64,000 bases of DNA from assembly GCF_000189635.1 (NCBI RefSeq), contig NW_002476559.1:2026252-2090251 (forward strand). Reading direction: 5' to 3'. Under the pieces are notes generated by a model. It saw only the letters and a list, made by a program, of their open reading frames with translations. It made no database searches and was not told where the DNA came from. Positions 1 to 12,310 of the stretch are shown in pieces. The stretch is from Tetrahymena thermophila SB210 (taxonomy: Eukaryota; Ciliophora; Oligohymenophorea; Hymenostomatida; Tetrahymenidae). The position numbers and the translations under genes were made by a program. Numbering within the stretch: position 1 is the stretch's first letter; the number at the start of each line of letters is the position of its first letter.

Positions 1-839
1 TTCAAGCGAGCTTGATTAAAGAATTTTTCATCAATTTCAGACTCAATATTCATGCTTAAATCTTGAGCATTTGATTTATTTCTCATTAAAAGTGCTTAAG
101 AATTATTAGATTAAATTTACTATTAAGAAGCTGGTTACTTATTTCCAAAAGGATTTTCCTCAAAAAGTAAAACCTAATTTAAATATGTTTTAGCACCGCC
201 ATAAGTTTCTTTTACAATAATCTAATTTTTTTTACAATTATTGAATTAAATTTAAAGCTTTTTTATGTAAAATACCTTAATAAAATCGTATCTTCTGCCT
301 AATGGATCTATTTGAAATACTTGTAAACCTTCTTTCTTGATTATTTTTAATAAGAATTATTAGACAAATTTAAAATTTTATAACTTTACAAGCTCTAAAT
401 AAATCGTAGACCAAGTGATATATTCTTTGACATTATCTGTAGATACTAAAAATTCAATGATAGATGGGTTTGTTTTATAATCATGCCAACAATCAAATGC
501 TACACATTTGAAAAATTTAGGTCTGTCAGCCAATTTGCTAATATCGATAATAACACTTTAAGGCATTCCTTCTTCAGTCATCCAAATGCTCTATTTAATA
601 TTAAATTTAAAGATTACCTAAATTAATTGTGCTTATCCTTCTCAAAATTAATCCGCAATATCATTTTAATTATTATTTGAATGAATTAAACCGTCTAAAA
701 AGTTTACTTTTCTATTAGCAGAAATAATGTTTGCTGCCTAAGCATTTTTAAGCTCGGAAGAGCAACTGATAACTTTAGCATTATTTTGCTCTGAAATAAA
801 ATTAATTGCTTGAATCTACTATATTTCTTCGCTATCCAT
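1..839 (-). CDS. Galactose-binding-fold (IFT25/discoidin-like) protein, 3' end missing
   Basis: Four exons join in frame: 839..708, 590..390, 335..276 and 221..1, with three GT...AG introns of 117, 54 and 54 bp, all phase 0. The start ATG is 839..837. The gene runs off the left edge, so the C-terminus is missing. The first 160 or so residues resemble a jelly-roll galactose-binding domain: the stretch VISCSSE, an NII turn, SIWMTEEGMPQSVIIDI (compare the WTT.G.FPQ.. strand of IFT25/HSPB11), then KETYGGAKTYLNQVLLFEE, the usual last strand of DOC/discoidin-like domains. After this the protein becomes Q/N/S-rich. The family assignment rests on fold-like motifs only; I cannot say whether it is IFT25, an APC10-like protein or another member. 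Splicing is convincing because alternative frames hit TGA. Confidence 0.65.
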
Positions 840-2591
840 TTTGACAATTTGCTTGCTTGCTTTATTTCAAAAGTGTAATTTGATTTGATTTGATTGAAGT
901 AAACTTTAATTTTGCGAATGAAATTGAATATTTATTAATTTATTTTAATCATCAAATATTAAATTTGAAAAATAATCTTGAATAAATTAATTAATAACTA
1001 ACTATTTAATTATTATATTAAATAAATATTTCAGATTCAAAAATTCATCATTAAAACAAGTAGCATATTTGAATTGCCAATTAAATAGTAGATTCATTTA
1101 GACAAAAGAGTAAAGTACTAACTACTTAAACTAATTTATTTTACTAAGACAGTTTAATCAAATATTTTTAAAAAAGAGATTAAATATTCAATCAATATTA
1201 TTTTTCTTTAAAAATATTTTTTTAAATAGTATTTAATCGATCAGAAATTTGAATTTATTTTCTTTTGAGTTGATATTAATTGGTAAATAAATTATATTAT
1301 TTATCATCAAGAAGATTAATTTTAGATTTCTAAATTTAAAATTTATTACGAATATTAAATTATTTAAATTATTTTTTCATTTTCGAATGTTAATTTTACT
1401 TTACATTAATAAATTATTTAAAAAACTTCATTTTTTATCTAAAATCATCACTAAATATAATAAAAAAAATACTATTTAAGCATCAAACAGCATTAAAAAA
1501 ATCACTTATTTTTAAATCAAATTAAAATATATGAAATAATATTATTATTTATAATGATTAATTACATATTACTTACTGCATTGGAATATTGAGAATTCTA
1601 TTATAATCTTGTATGTTTATAAAGTTAATCTACAATTAATAAATTCAAAGTAAATTTTTATTTTAGTATTTTCATAAATTAATTAGAAATATTTTAAAAT
1701 AAAGAGATTAAAGTTCTATTTTATCTTTTAATAAAAAGAAAAATAAATAACTATAAAATGAATTTTTTAAGGAAATCATGTTCTAATTTAAATAATATTA
1801 GATTAATATAACTTCTTTTAGAATTCAAATATATATTTTTTTATTGTAGTTAGTTAGAATATAAGTCATTTGTTAAATTAAAAGATACAATTAATTATAA
1901 AAATATCAAAAAAATGCCTTGTTATAATTTGAATTAATTTTAATTATCAAAATCAAAGTCTTTTTAAAAAATATTTTTAATTTGTAATTAATTAGAATAT
2001 AAATGATTAGTAATTACAATTAAAAGTTATCATTAATTTGAAAGATATAATTTATTTTATATTTTTATTTGCCAACTTAAATAATTAAAAAATAAAAAAT
2101 CTTTGATCTAATTCTAAAAATAAATAAATATATTTTATGCTCTCTAAATTACTTGAAAATCTATTTTGAATTATTAACACAAACTAATCTATTGATAGTA
2201 TTTTACAGTATTAAAATTATATACAAAAAAATTTGTCTATTAAATTAATGCTTATATTTTATAATCAAGCTTATAGATATTAGCTTACGCATATTAATTT
2301 ATTAACTAATTAGACATAATTTAATTATTAATTATTTAATTAATTATTTATGATAGAAGTGGCGGTGAAAGAATTATATGTATGACATGAATTAGATTAA
2401 TATTTTTGAATGAAAGAACTTAGTTAGTTAGTATGTTAATTAGTATGCAAACAAAGATATTAATTAATTAATTAAAAACATTATTTGCTTATTGGAAGTA
2501 AAGATATACATAAATACATACAATAGAAAACTAAATTATAATTAATATTAAAGGAAGCAAGCAAATCATTTTACATTAAAATTAAATATTA
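840..2591. other. Intergenic, divergent promoter region
   Basis: Very AT-rich sequence between two genes that point away from each other. It must hold both 5' flanks. Many TTAATTAA-type runs are present. I see no convincing coding exon, RNA gene or mobile element. Confidence 0.6.
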
Positions 2592-5500
2592 ATGAGCGAC
2601 ATGAATAATATGATGCGTATGCCTGGATAGCCTCCAAATGGCATGCCTATGCAACCACCTATGAATTTAAACCCACAAATGATTCCAGGTTTAAAATAAA
2701 TTAATTGATTTTAAATTACAATTATTGATCATATTCTAATAAAATTAGGACAAATGGTGCCTCCTCCATTTATGGGACCAGGAAATTAGCGTAATAATTT
2801 AAGAATAGAATATTAAAATTTCAAATTAAATCATTTCAATTACAATTTCGAATTCTAAAATGCTAAAAATAATTTAATTTTCTTTATAATAATATTTAAA
2901 AAAGCAATGAGACAAATGCCAATGAACAGTAATATAAGCTATTTTCTCGCAATAGTATCAAATTTTAATAATCTTTTTCATTATTTAGACCAATAGCCTC
3001 CTATGTTTCCTCCACAACAAATTCCAGGAATGCCACCATTTCCTCATCACAGTAATTAATAATTAAATAAATAAATAGATAAAATTTACTTCATTGATTA
3101 TTTGTAGGTTCTTTAAATCTATTTGATATCTTTAATAGCTAGCAAAATAACAAGGAGCCAAGTATTTATAATAATAATCAATAAATACAAATATGAAATT
3201 TAAGATAAATTTACTCATAAAATCTCAACAAATAAATAATTGAAAATAAAAAAATGTTAGAAAAAGAATAAATTATATTTAAAATTGTTAACAAATAATT
3301 GCATATTAATATATAAATTGTATAAAAAGTGGGTCATCCTCCCCCTCATGGAATGATGAACTAATTTTAGTAGTTCCCCCCAATGAACTAAATGCCTAAC
3401 ATGCCTCCTTTTCAACCACCAAATTTTTAAGTGCCACCTCCTATGATGGGCCAACAACCTCAAATTTAAGTAGCTCCCTCAATTCATGCACCTCCTCTTT
3501 TAAATAATGCACCTTAAAACCCTAATATGATTAGAGAAACTATTACTGGCGGGCCCTCTGCAATCCCTTCATCTTCTGCTCCCCCCTCTAACACCTCCTC
3601 TTCAGACTCCCAATGGCTTAAATTATTCGTTAATAACATTCATCCAGACGTGCCTGACGAGTTCATCAAAAAGTTATTAGAAGTAAAAAAGATTAACTTA
3701 AACAAATTTATATTAATTAAAAATAGGATTGAAAATCTAAGTTTAGTTTTTTTTGAATTGATTGTGTAAAGATTTAAAATCACTAGTTTGCAAACTATTA
3801 AAAACAAGCAAACAAAAAATAAACATTCACAGTTAAAACATACTTTAAAGCACTGCTGCTTGAATCGAGAGCAGATACAGTAAATATAAATAAGTAGATA
3901 TCAATTCATAAGTGCTAACATTTTATTTTATTTTCTAAATAATCAATTAGCCTTTAGCGATTACGATTATTCTCAATCGCTTTTTTGGACATATATTTAT
4001 TTGTTATAAACACCAACCATTCAAGCAAGCAAATAATCAATCAATCATGTTAGTTAGTTCGTATTAAAATGATTAGTAGTAAAATTTTTATTTCTATTTG
4101 AATGATAATTAATATCAAGTATACTTTTGAAATTAAGAAAGATTCAATGAAATTTGATTTGAAACAATGAATGAATTATATTATTTGAACTGTGGTGGTA
4201 AATGTTAATTAAACTCTCAGCAAAATATAAAAGATTTAATCTAATTTTTTTCCTAGAAATTATTTATATTGATTTTTTAAAAACAAACGCTAAGCTTCAT
4301 TCATATCTTTTTTTAAAAAACAGGAATGTGGTCAAGTAGAAAAGTGGAAAAGGTAGAGTGATGAAAAAGGTAATTTAAATAAATTTGGTATTGTAGAATA
4401 TAAAATGTTCGAAAGTGTTCTTAAGTGCATACGTATTCTTGATGGCTTTGAAATTATGGACGAAAAACTTGTTGTTAAGTCCTCATAAACAACTTAAACT
4501 TTCATAGAGTAATGGAAATAGCTCAAAAGCAAAAAATGGGAGGAAGAATAAAAGTAGAAAGCATCTACTGAGTTTGAATCTTTTGACTAGTTCCTTGAAA
4601 AGGATGACTCTGTCATTAGAGAAAGAATCGAATTGCACATGAAGAGCATAGATGTAATTTATTTATTTTTTTACTCTTTATTCAACAAATTTCTTCTTTT
4701 TTTGTTTTCTTGAATAATTTTTTAACGGTTTTAAATAGGAAAAAGTTGAGAAAGTAAGAGAAAAAAAGAGAGAAGACGAAGAAAAAAAACTTCATCCTCG
4801 TGAAAAGGATAGAGATAATAAAAAGAAGTAGTAATAAAGAGAAATTGAAAAGAAAGGTAAAGAAAAATTAAAAGAATGGTTGCAGGTAGAAGAAGACATG
4901 GCCCGTGAAAAAAGAAAAGAAAGGGAAAGAGAAAAAGAGCGTGATAGAATTCGTCAAAAGGCTCTAGAAAGGGAATTAACTTATACTGATGACATTGACC
5001 GTCACAAACAAAGGGGCAGAATGATGGAGCGCAAGAGATAACGCCAAAGAGAATTGGAGGAAGATGAAAATGATAGAAAAAAAGAATTAGAACTACTTAA
5101 TCCTCCTGAGCCTGAATTTAACATTCCTATGCCTGAAGAGCCATTAGATGATTATGAACCATCAAGCAGTAATGGAATAAATGGATAACATAATCACACC
5201 GATAAAATTGATAGAGGAGTGATTAACTTAAACTTTGAAGAAATCGATTTAAGTCAAAGTAAAAAGCCAAATGAAGAAGTCATTGAATATACTATAGAAA
5301 ATCCTAGAAATAACATAATTAACCAAACAATCAATAAGCTAAATATTTAATTCAAGTAAGATTTTAGTGATAAAATTTAAAAAGGCGAATATGTTATGCC
5401 TGCAATGGAAGAAGAATATTAAGAGCCTGTTGCAAATATTAATGAATACCACTCATCTCGTGCAATGTAAATAGAATCTGATAATAAAGATCCCTCTATC

Positions 5501-6283
5501 AAGTAAATCTTTGGAAACTTAGACGAAGAAGAAGAGGAAGAAAGACAAAGAAACCTCAGAAAAACTGAGCTTCCTAAAATTGGACATGCTCGTTTCGTCG
5601 AGTAAAGAGAAATTATTCGTAAACAGTAAAATGAGTCTGGAGAAGAAAAAACTCCTGCTCCAAGACAATTATCTGAAGAAGAAATGAAAAAAGAACTTAA
5701 AGAAATCCTCTAGCGTGTACCACCTATTAGCGGCAACAACTCAGCTTTGTTCTCATTCAATTTTAATTGGGAATTATTTGAAAAGGTAATTTTTATTTTA
5801 AAATAGCTTTAACATTCAAATGTTATATTAAAATAAATATGGCAAAATACAATAAAACTCTAATGAATAAAATATATTTGATTAAAAGTGAAATATTTCA
5901 CCATCATTTTTGAATAAATTATTAAATTCATAATAAAGTATAAAAAAAGACATTAATAAACGAATTAAATTCATTAAAAAAATTGTATAAAAATTATATA
6001 AAATTAAATTAATAAAAAAATAATTTAAAATTAGAGTGGACTACTTGATAAGAAAATAAAACCTTTCCTTTTAAAGAAGAGTTAAGAACTTTTGGGTTAG
6101 GAAGAATAAGGATTCGTTGATCTTATAGTTAAGAAGTTTACTCAAAGACCAACCCCAGAAAAATTGGTTAGATAGATTGTGAAAATTTTGGATGAAGACG
6201 AATCTGAGAAGTTTATAGCATCACTTTGGAGAATTATGATCTTTGAGACACTAAAATATGAAAAATTCTTGCACATTGTCTGA
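2592..6283 (+). CDS. RBM25-like splicing factor (RRM + RE/KE-rich + PWI)
   Basis: Nine exons: 2592..2688, 2749..2790, 2905..2928, 2989..3051, 3108..3161, 3330..3682, 4324..4653, 4739..5785, 6035..6283; about 752 residues. The N-terminal 190 residues are Pro/Met/Gln-rich. An RRM follows (about 192-275), with RNP2 LFVNNI and an RNP1-like KFGIVEYK strand, then a long charged Arg/Glu/Lys region. The C-terminal 110 residues form a PWI domain (LKEILQRVPPISGNN to the end). This order is that of RBM25 (yeast Snu71 relatives), a U1 snRNP-associated regulator of 5' splice-site choice in the nucleus. Intron 6 splits the RRM and is unusually long (641 bp, 3683..4323). Exon 5 is the least certain: it is short and lacks family support, but keeps frame. 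Stop TGA at 6281. Confidence 0.9.
3840..3995 (+). ncRNA. Possible structured RNA inside RBM25-like intron 6
   Basis: Two hairpins stand out in this intron. CTGCT/AGCAG closes a 9-base loop near 3854-3872. AGCGATT (3956-3962) pairs with AATCGCT (3975-3981) around a 12-base loop and is followed by six T and then GGACA. The two-hairpin layout with an ANANNA-like hinge recalls an H/ACA snoRNA, but stems are short and no target was identified, so this is only a candidate. Confidence 0.2.
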
Positions 6284-7443
6284 TTCAAAAGACGTAATTT
6301 ATTCAACTACGATATCTTTTTTAGTATAGGTATTTATATTGATATCTTTACAAAACAATAAACAAAAATAAACAATCAAATAAATAAATAAATAAATAAG
6401 TAATTAAATTAAGAAATTAATAAGTAAAATAACAACTCTTCATCAATTAAATAAAATAAATGGCTAAATAACATACAAACAATAATCTAAAAAAATTCAG
6501 AATAAGTATAAATAAATAAACAAACAAACAAACATATACTGCTTGCTCACTAATTTATTTTGATGAGTGTATGTATGTATATGTTTATTTATACTTATAA
6601 TCAATCTAACGTAATTATGACACTGATGCCAGCTAATTTTGACCTATGAAGACAACCAACTATGATTCAATCAATCAATATAAGTACAATTGTTTTTATT
6701 TTATAATTATATTTATGTTAATCATATTTCTTGCTTACTCTTTAAAAATATTATTCAAATTTTCTTTTAATTTTAAATTGATTTATTAACTAATAAATTA
6801 TTTTGGCTTTAATTTCTTTCTTTCTCTTAACTTTGATTGATTTGATTATAGATATAAAACAGAAATAATTCTATTGATCCTTTCTCAAAAATTTTATTTT
6901 TTTATTACTTCATGTATTTATTTATGTATGTAAGTAAGTGTAAGGAAATATTATTTTTAAATTATAGTTGTGTGATTCATTCGTTTTATTTACATTATTT
7001 TTCTTGAAAATATTTACAATTTTTTTTGTTAAGCTCAATTAAAACTACATAAAAATCATTTTATTTTTCAATTATTAATAAAATGCACGTAAATTAAGAC
7101 ATTTATTCGTAATTGCTTAAATTAAATTTTTTTTTATTAAAGAAATTGCCTTTCTTTATTTAGAGCTTTAATGCTATTTAAGAAAGATATATTATTTTGC
7201 ATAAAATTTCAGAAATTTTATTTATTATTGATAATAAAAATTTGAAATTATTAAAATTTTAAATTTTGTTTAGGAACAAGTTAATTTTTGGAATTTTTTT
7301 TAATTCTAAATTATAATCAAAATTAATTTAATATTTTTACATTTGTTTAATATAAAAAATAAAACATATTTCAAATTGTTAGTCTTTACAGCCAAAAAAT
7401 CATTTTAGGTCAAAATTATTTATAAGGAAATAGAGCATTTGCT
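6284..7443. other. Intergenic, AT-rich with microsatellites
   Basis: Between the RBM25-like gene and the SSNA1 gene. It contains AAAT and CAAA microsatellite runs near 6380-6530 and a long imperfect inverted repeat (own entry). No gene seen. Confidence 0.6.
6503..6598. repeat. Imperfect inverted repeat downstream of RBM25-like gene
   Basis: AAGTATAAATAAATAAAC with CATATAC on the left (6504-6539) is complementary to GTATATG followed by TTTATTTATACTT on the right (about 6579-6597). A smaller CACT/AGTG stem lies inside. The arms could fold into a long hairpin about 220 bp past the stop codon. The low-complexity base composition makes chance pairing possible. Confidence 0.4.
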
Positions 7444-7776
7444 ATGAATTCATTGAATTAAAGCACAATTGAAGAAGATGAAAAGCAGTCTTTAGAGATT
7501 TTGTAAGGATTTAAATTGAGATATGCTGAGTTAGAAGAAATTGTAGATAAAAAGATCTCAGAAAGACAAGGAATTATTGAGGATATAGATGTATTAGAAA
7601 AAAGACTAAAGGATTTAAGAAAAAGTTTAATAAAAAAGAAAGAATTGAGGGATAAATATTGCGAAAACATTGAAACATCTGAAAAAGCTTTAAATAGAAT
7701 TGCTGATTCTACAAAAACATTACTAGATTTTGTGACTAAAAAGAATTAAATTCTTGATAGGGAAGCTAACATATGA
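7444..7776 (+). CDS. SSNA1: SSNA1/NA14 (DIP13) coiled-coil microtubule protein
   Basis: Single exon of 110 residues, close to the 119 of human NA14. After a short acidic start, residues 15-100 form an uninterrupted heptad coiled coil containing LKDLRKSLIKKKELRDKY and ending with TLLDFVTKK, which lines up with the TLL.V.KRE end of NA14. SSNA1/NA14 and its algal relative DIP13 bind microtubules at basal bodies, axonemes and spindle ends and self-assemble into fibrils. Three internal TAA codons are read as Gln; the TGA at 7774 is the stop. A short Gln codon near the end (KKNQILDREANI) extends it past the family's usual last helix. The call rests on length, coiled-coil register and end motif, not on a catalytic signature. 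Confidence 0.8.
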
Positions 7777-9327
7777 ATGAACAAAATATGAGATAATTAT
7801 TATGAATGCAGATTCAATTTTCGTCCAAATAAGAATATTAAATAAGATCATAAAAATAAATAAATAAATAAATATTTAAACATTCATTTCATTAATTAAT
7901 TATTGAGGGTGAGTGAATTAATCTAAAAATATATAAAATTAATAAATTTTGCACTGTTTTGTATATAGAATCATATAAGTAAATATACTATTATTTTCAA
8001 TTTAATGCATTTCCTAATTAACAAACTTAAAATTATTCTTTATATTTGTGGATATAATTTGATATTACAAATAAAATTTTATATTAATTGAATACCTTAA
8101 CATAAAATAAAATAATTATTATTTTTTAAAATAAATAAATAAATAAATATATTTCTAAATAATAACAGATAAATAAGCAACAAACAAACAAAGAAATTAA
8201 TATCTAAATGAATAAATAACAAGTAAATAAATAAATAAAAAGAGTAGATATTTAATTAGGAAATTTTTTATGCTATTTGGAATATTTTTTATCTATTTTT
8301 TGTGCAAATAAATAAATAAATAATCTTTATTTTTAAATTGAAACCAAAGAAATTAAAAAAAATATTTCTTATTCTTTTTTAGATTTAATTATAATATAAG
8401 TAAAATAATTAATTAATTCAAAATAATAACCATAAATGAAAATATTTACTAATTTATTTTATTATAATTATTTTTTTTCTTTTCTCATTCAAACAATTAT
8501 TCTAAGAAGAAAATATGAATTTTAATATCCACATATTCTATATCAATAAACAGTTAAGCTAAAATCTATAAGAAAGCATTTATCAAAGATATGGGACTAC
8601 TAATTGGCGATTAGCCTTCATTTTCGAAAAAAGCATTATGCAGCACATATTAATTATTGACTTACTCTAAAACATAATTAATTAATCTTTTTAGTTTTAT
8701 TCAAAAGTGTTTGTAAGGATTTAAAAAAAATCATTTATTTATTTGTGATGATAAACTGTTATTTTTTATTATCATTTTTTAAAAAAATATTAATAAAATT
8801 TAACAATATTTGTATTATTATTAAAATAAACAATAGCTTTAATTTACAAAATTGACTAAATTGGGAATTTATTTTATAACTTTGAAAAAAAAGAAGTAGT
8901 TTCAAAATAAGTTCAAACAAATTGCTTTAATTATTGATGCATTTTTAAATTTAATAATTTTTGATCATTAAATATGTTTTAATAGTTAATGAATATGGAT
9001 GTAACGTAAATATGTAGAAATAATTTTTGAAGTGTTTGCTAACTTATTTTAGAGATCTTAGAAATATTAAACATAATAATTTTATAAGCAAGTATGTATG
9101 TTTTTATTTATTTACTTTTTTAACAATCTAATTAAATGAATAGCACTAAGTTTTAGTTGATTGATTTTTGTTTTGCTTATTGAGATATGTTATTTTGTTA
9201 GTAAATTGAGAATCATACTGATTTGATTATAATTAAGTAAGTAATAACTAATTTGTTTTAATTATTTGAAATACAATTTATTATTTACTTAAAATTAAAT
9301 ACTCTACACTAACAAACAAACAAATAA
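7777..9327. other. Intergenic, AT-rich
   Basis: Mostly AAATAAAT-type runs. A less AT-rich patch at about 8560-8660 has no open frame of note and no tRNA-like box. Nothing else supported. Confidence 0.55.
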
Positions 9328-11616
9328 ATGTAGTCGAGTGCTGGTGGAGGAATTATATTGAAATAATAGAGGGAATTGGTTGCTTATCCTCTTAAGTATA
9401 AAGATTTAGGATAGGTGAAGTTACCTAAAATTAGATATAGAAAAGGAGCAAAGCTAACAAAAAATCCATATAAAATTAAAAAAATTCCATTTATAGATGA
9501 TAGCAAAAGACCAAAGCGTATTTTGGACGGTTATGCTATTTTAGATGAAGCTAAATGCGAATTCCCAAATGATGTTATTAAGATAAAATTATCAAGTAAT
9601 CCAGCTAAATAATTAAAACAAATTGATTCATTTTTTAATCATTTTAATTCATAAGTTTTGTATTTGCATAAATAAATGATGTAACTATTTATTTATTTAA
9701 TATTTAAATTAGAAAAAAACATGGTTTAGACAAAAGTAGAGGATTTAGGGTGGTTTATTTATTTAGTTGATTTGGATATTAGTGAGAATGAACTATTTTT
9801 AGAGGATTTTATTTATTTGAGTGGATTGTAAACATTAAATATTAGTGCTAATAAGATTGATACAGTTAAGCTAACTGAGAATCATACATTTAAGAATTTA
9901 GAAATTTTAGATTTGTCTTTTAATCATCTTAGCATTGACTCTATTACATCATTAGCATTCATTCCATAATTAAAGTATTTATTTTATTTTTATAAAAAAT
10001 GATATTTTTAATTCAAATAAATGTTTTAATTTTTGTAAATTAATTCTATTTTATTGCTGAATTATTTATGAAGGGTTTTTTCATTTTTAATAAAGAAAAC
10101 TATCTTTAGAATGTAACGATCTTAGAGCACTTCCTGAAACAATGAGTAATTTTTAAAATCTTGAAGAATTCAACTTAAGTGGGAATCTCTTTGAATCAGA
10201 TCAAAATGCTTCTAATTTATGGTTTACTCTGGCCTCAATAAAGAAGCTAAAAAAGTTAGATTTATCAAGAAATATTTTGAGAGGTATTTTATTTAATCAA
10301 CCCATTTTATTCTTTAAAATCTAATTAATATCTCTTGTTTATTGTTTAGGTATTCACACTGAGAGACTTGTAGCAGGAAACTTTATGTCTTTGCAAATAC
10401 TTGATTTTTCTTACAACGCCGTAGAGAATCAACATAACTTAATTTGTGCCAGAAACTTCAGAAATTTGTAAAAATTAATAATTACTGGAAATCCATTTTC
10501 AATTAAAAATGAGCATAAAGGGCTAGAAATGGAAGTATATGCAAGAACTGGTAATTAATTAATTAGCTTAACAATTTATTTATTTGAAAGGGAATTTTAT
10601 AAATTTTGTAATTATTAGGTGCGATTGTTGTAAATGAGGAGATTGATAAATATTACTTAAAACCTAAAACTGACAAGAATCGCTTTAAAATAAAGTTTGA
10701 TAACATTAGAAGAATAGAGTAAGATGATTTCTCGAAATAAAGAAACTACTTTTTAGGTATTGAAATGCCTTAGCCGAATGAAATATAAGAATAGGAGTAA
10801 AAAACAGATGAGGAGTAGGAAGAAGAATAAGAAGAGTAACAATAAGAGGAGCAACAAGTTTAGGGAGATAATTAAGAGGAATAAGTGATGTTCATTACAG
10901 AAGATCCTAATATTGCTCCTGCACATAAAAAATCATAGAAGAGTATGGAATAAAATTAAAAAGCTAGTTAGAATTCTCAACAATTTTAGTAGCCTCAATA
11001 GTCTATTTAGTCTTAAGTAAATCTGATTAATTTAAAATGCCTAATTAAACTTTCAATCTAAACATTTACAGGCATCTGGTTCAGTAGCCAAGACAAATAG
11101 CATGAATTACGATGAGTTTATTGAAGCTGCCAGAGATTAGCTTGGAGACATAAAAGAATACGACTAGCACTATGATTTAAATACTGCATATAAAACACTT
11201 AAAAATATGATAAAAAGGCCAGATAACTTTGATTAAAGAGACTTAGATGAACCAAATTATCTCAAGCCTACAGCAACTATATAAAGATATAAGTTTAAAG
11301 GTAGTTTTTTAGAGTTTAATATCTGTTTTTTACATTCTATAATAAAGATTCATTATGAATATTTAATATTTTAATAAATCAACTAACTTACTGTTTTTAA
11401 TGTTTTTGTTTTGATATAAAAGAACAACAATCTTAATTAGTTACTGCAGACCAAATGGAAAAATATGAAAAAAGAAAATCAAGTATAGGAAATAGTCAAG
11501 ATATATCTAAATTAAATAAGAATAATGCTTAACAAAGGTAAAACACAGAAGAGCAAAAGCTCAAAACAAAGCTTTCATCTGATGAAGTAGTTAAAGATAT
11601 TGCAAGACTTTTTTGA
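9328..11616 (+). CDS. XRRA1-like leucine-rich-repeat protein
   Basis: Six exons: 9328..9974, 10096..10283, 10350..10550, 10619..11016, 11072..11300, 11423..11616; about 618 residues. LRRs occupy roughly residues 130-330; one reads FKNLEILDLSFNHLS, very close to the XRRA1 repeat FKLLEFLDLSFNSLT, and the next ends in ALP like XRRA1's SLP. A Gln/Glu-rich linker (about 430-500, mostly TAA/TAG codons) precedes a conserved C-terminal piece (NYDEFIEAARDQ...), matching the position of XRRA1's YEELLTAK segment. XRRA1 is a poorly understood LRR protein named for altered radiation response in human cells. The 3' end is uncertain: an in-frame TGA at 11614 is used here, but an alternative splice from 11587 to an open segment at 11773 would add residues. 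Confidence 0.75.
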
Positions 11617-12310
11617 TCTAATTAACAGCCATCTAATTAATTATTTATATATTCAAATAGTATATTCAAATTATTACTTACTTGTCTTTTCTATCGCAAT
11701 CCCTAACTTTAAGAGAGAGCAAGTTCAAGCAAAAATAAAACTGTTCATTATTTATTTATTTATGATTTTCAGGCTAAATTTTTTAAAATGCCATCCATCA
11801 TTTATGTGCAGGAAAGATTTAAGTTAGAATAAATCTATTGTGATCTCAATATAATGAATTTATATAGAGAGAGAGTATGTATGGAAATAAGTTATACATA
11901 AATTTAATAATTAACACCAACAATAAATAATTTATATTTATTTGCTCAATAATCAAATCTTATTAGTTAATTTAATCAATTATGTATCTATCCAATACAT
12001 ACTATATAAAATACTAGTAAAGAAAACTACTAAAAAGCTAAAATACTTTTTAAGTAAAATACCAGAATTATTTTTCTGATATTTATTTTATTTTGATAAA
12101 TAAGATTTACTTTAGTGAGTTAAATAACATGTAAAATATTTTAGTTTTTGGTGAGAAATGATTTATTGAAGATTAATTAGAATGAGAAAAGAATAGCATT
12201 TATAATTAAAAAACTACATCATATAAACTTAAATTATCATAATTGCTATCCATCTGTAAACATATTAATAAGTTTATTATCATTTTATAATTGCTTATAT
12301 ATCAATTTAT
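11617..12310. other. Intergenic between convergent genes
   Basis: 3' flanks of the XRRA1-like and dynein light chain genes. An open plus-strand stretch at 11773..11874, preceded by TTTCAG and followed by GTATGT, may be a last exon of the upstream gene. Otherwise AT-rich with nothing recognisable. Confidence 0.5.

Noticed and set aside
3527..3769. Reading the RBM25-like exon 6 through into the intron
   Set aside because: The RRM continues only from 4324, where the spliced frame gives the family's second helix-strand segment.
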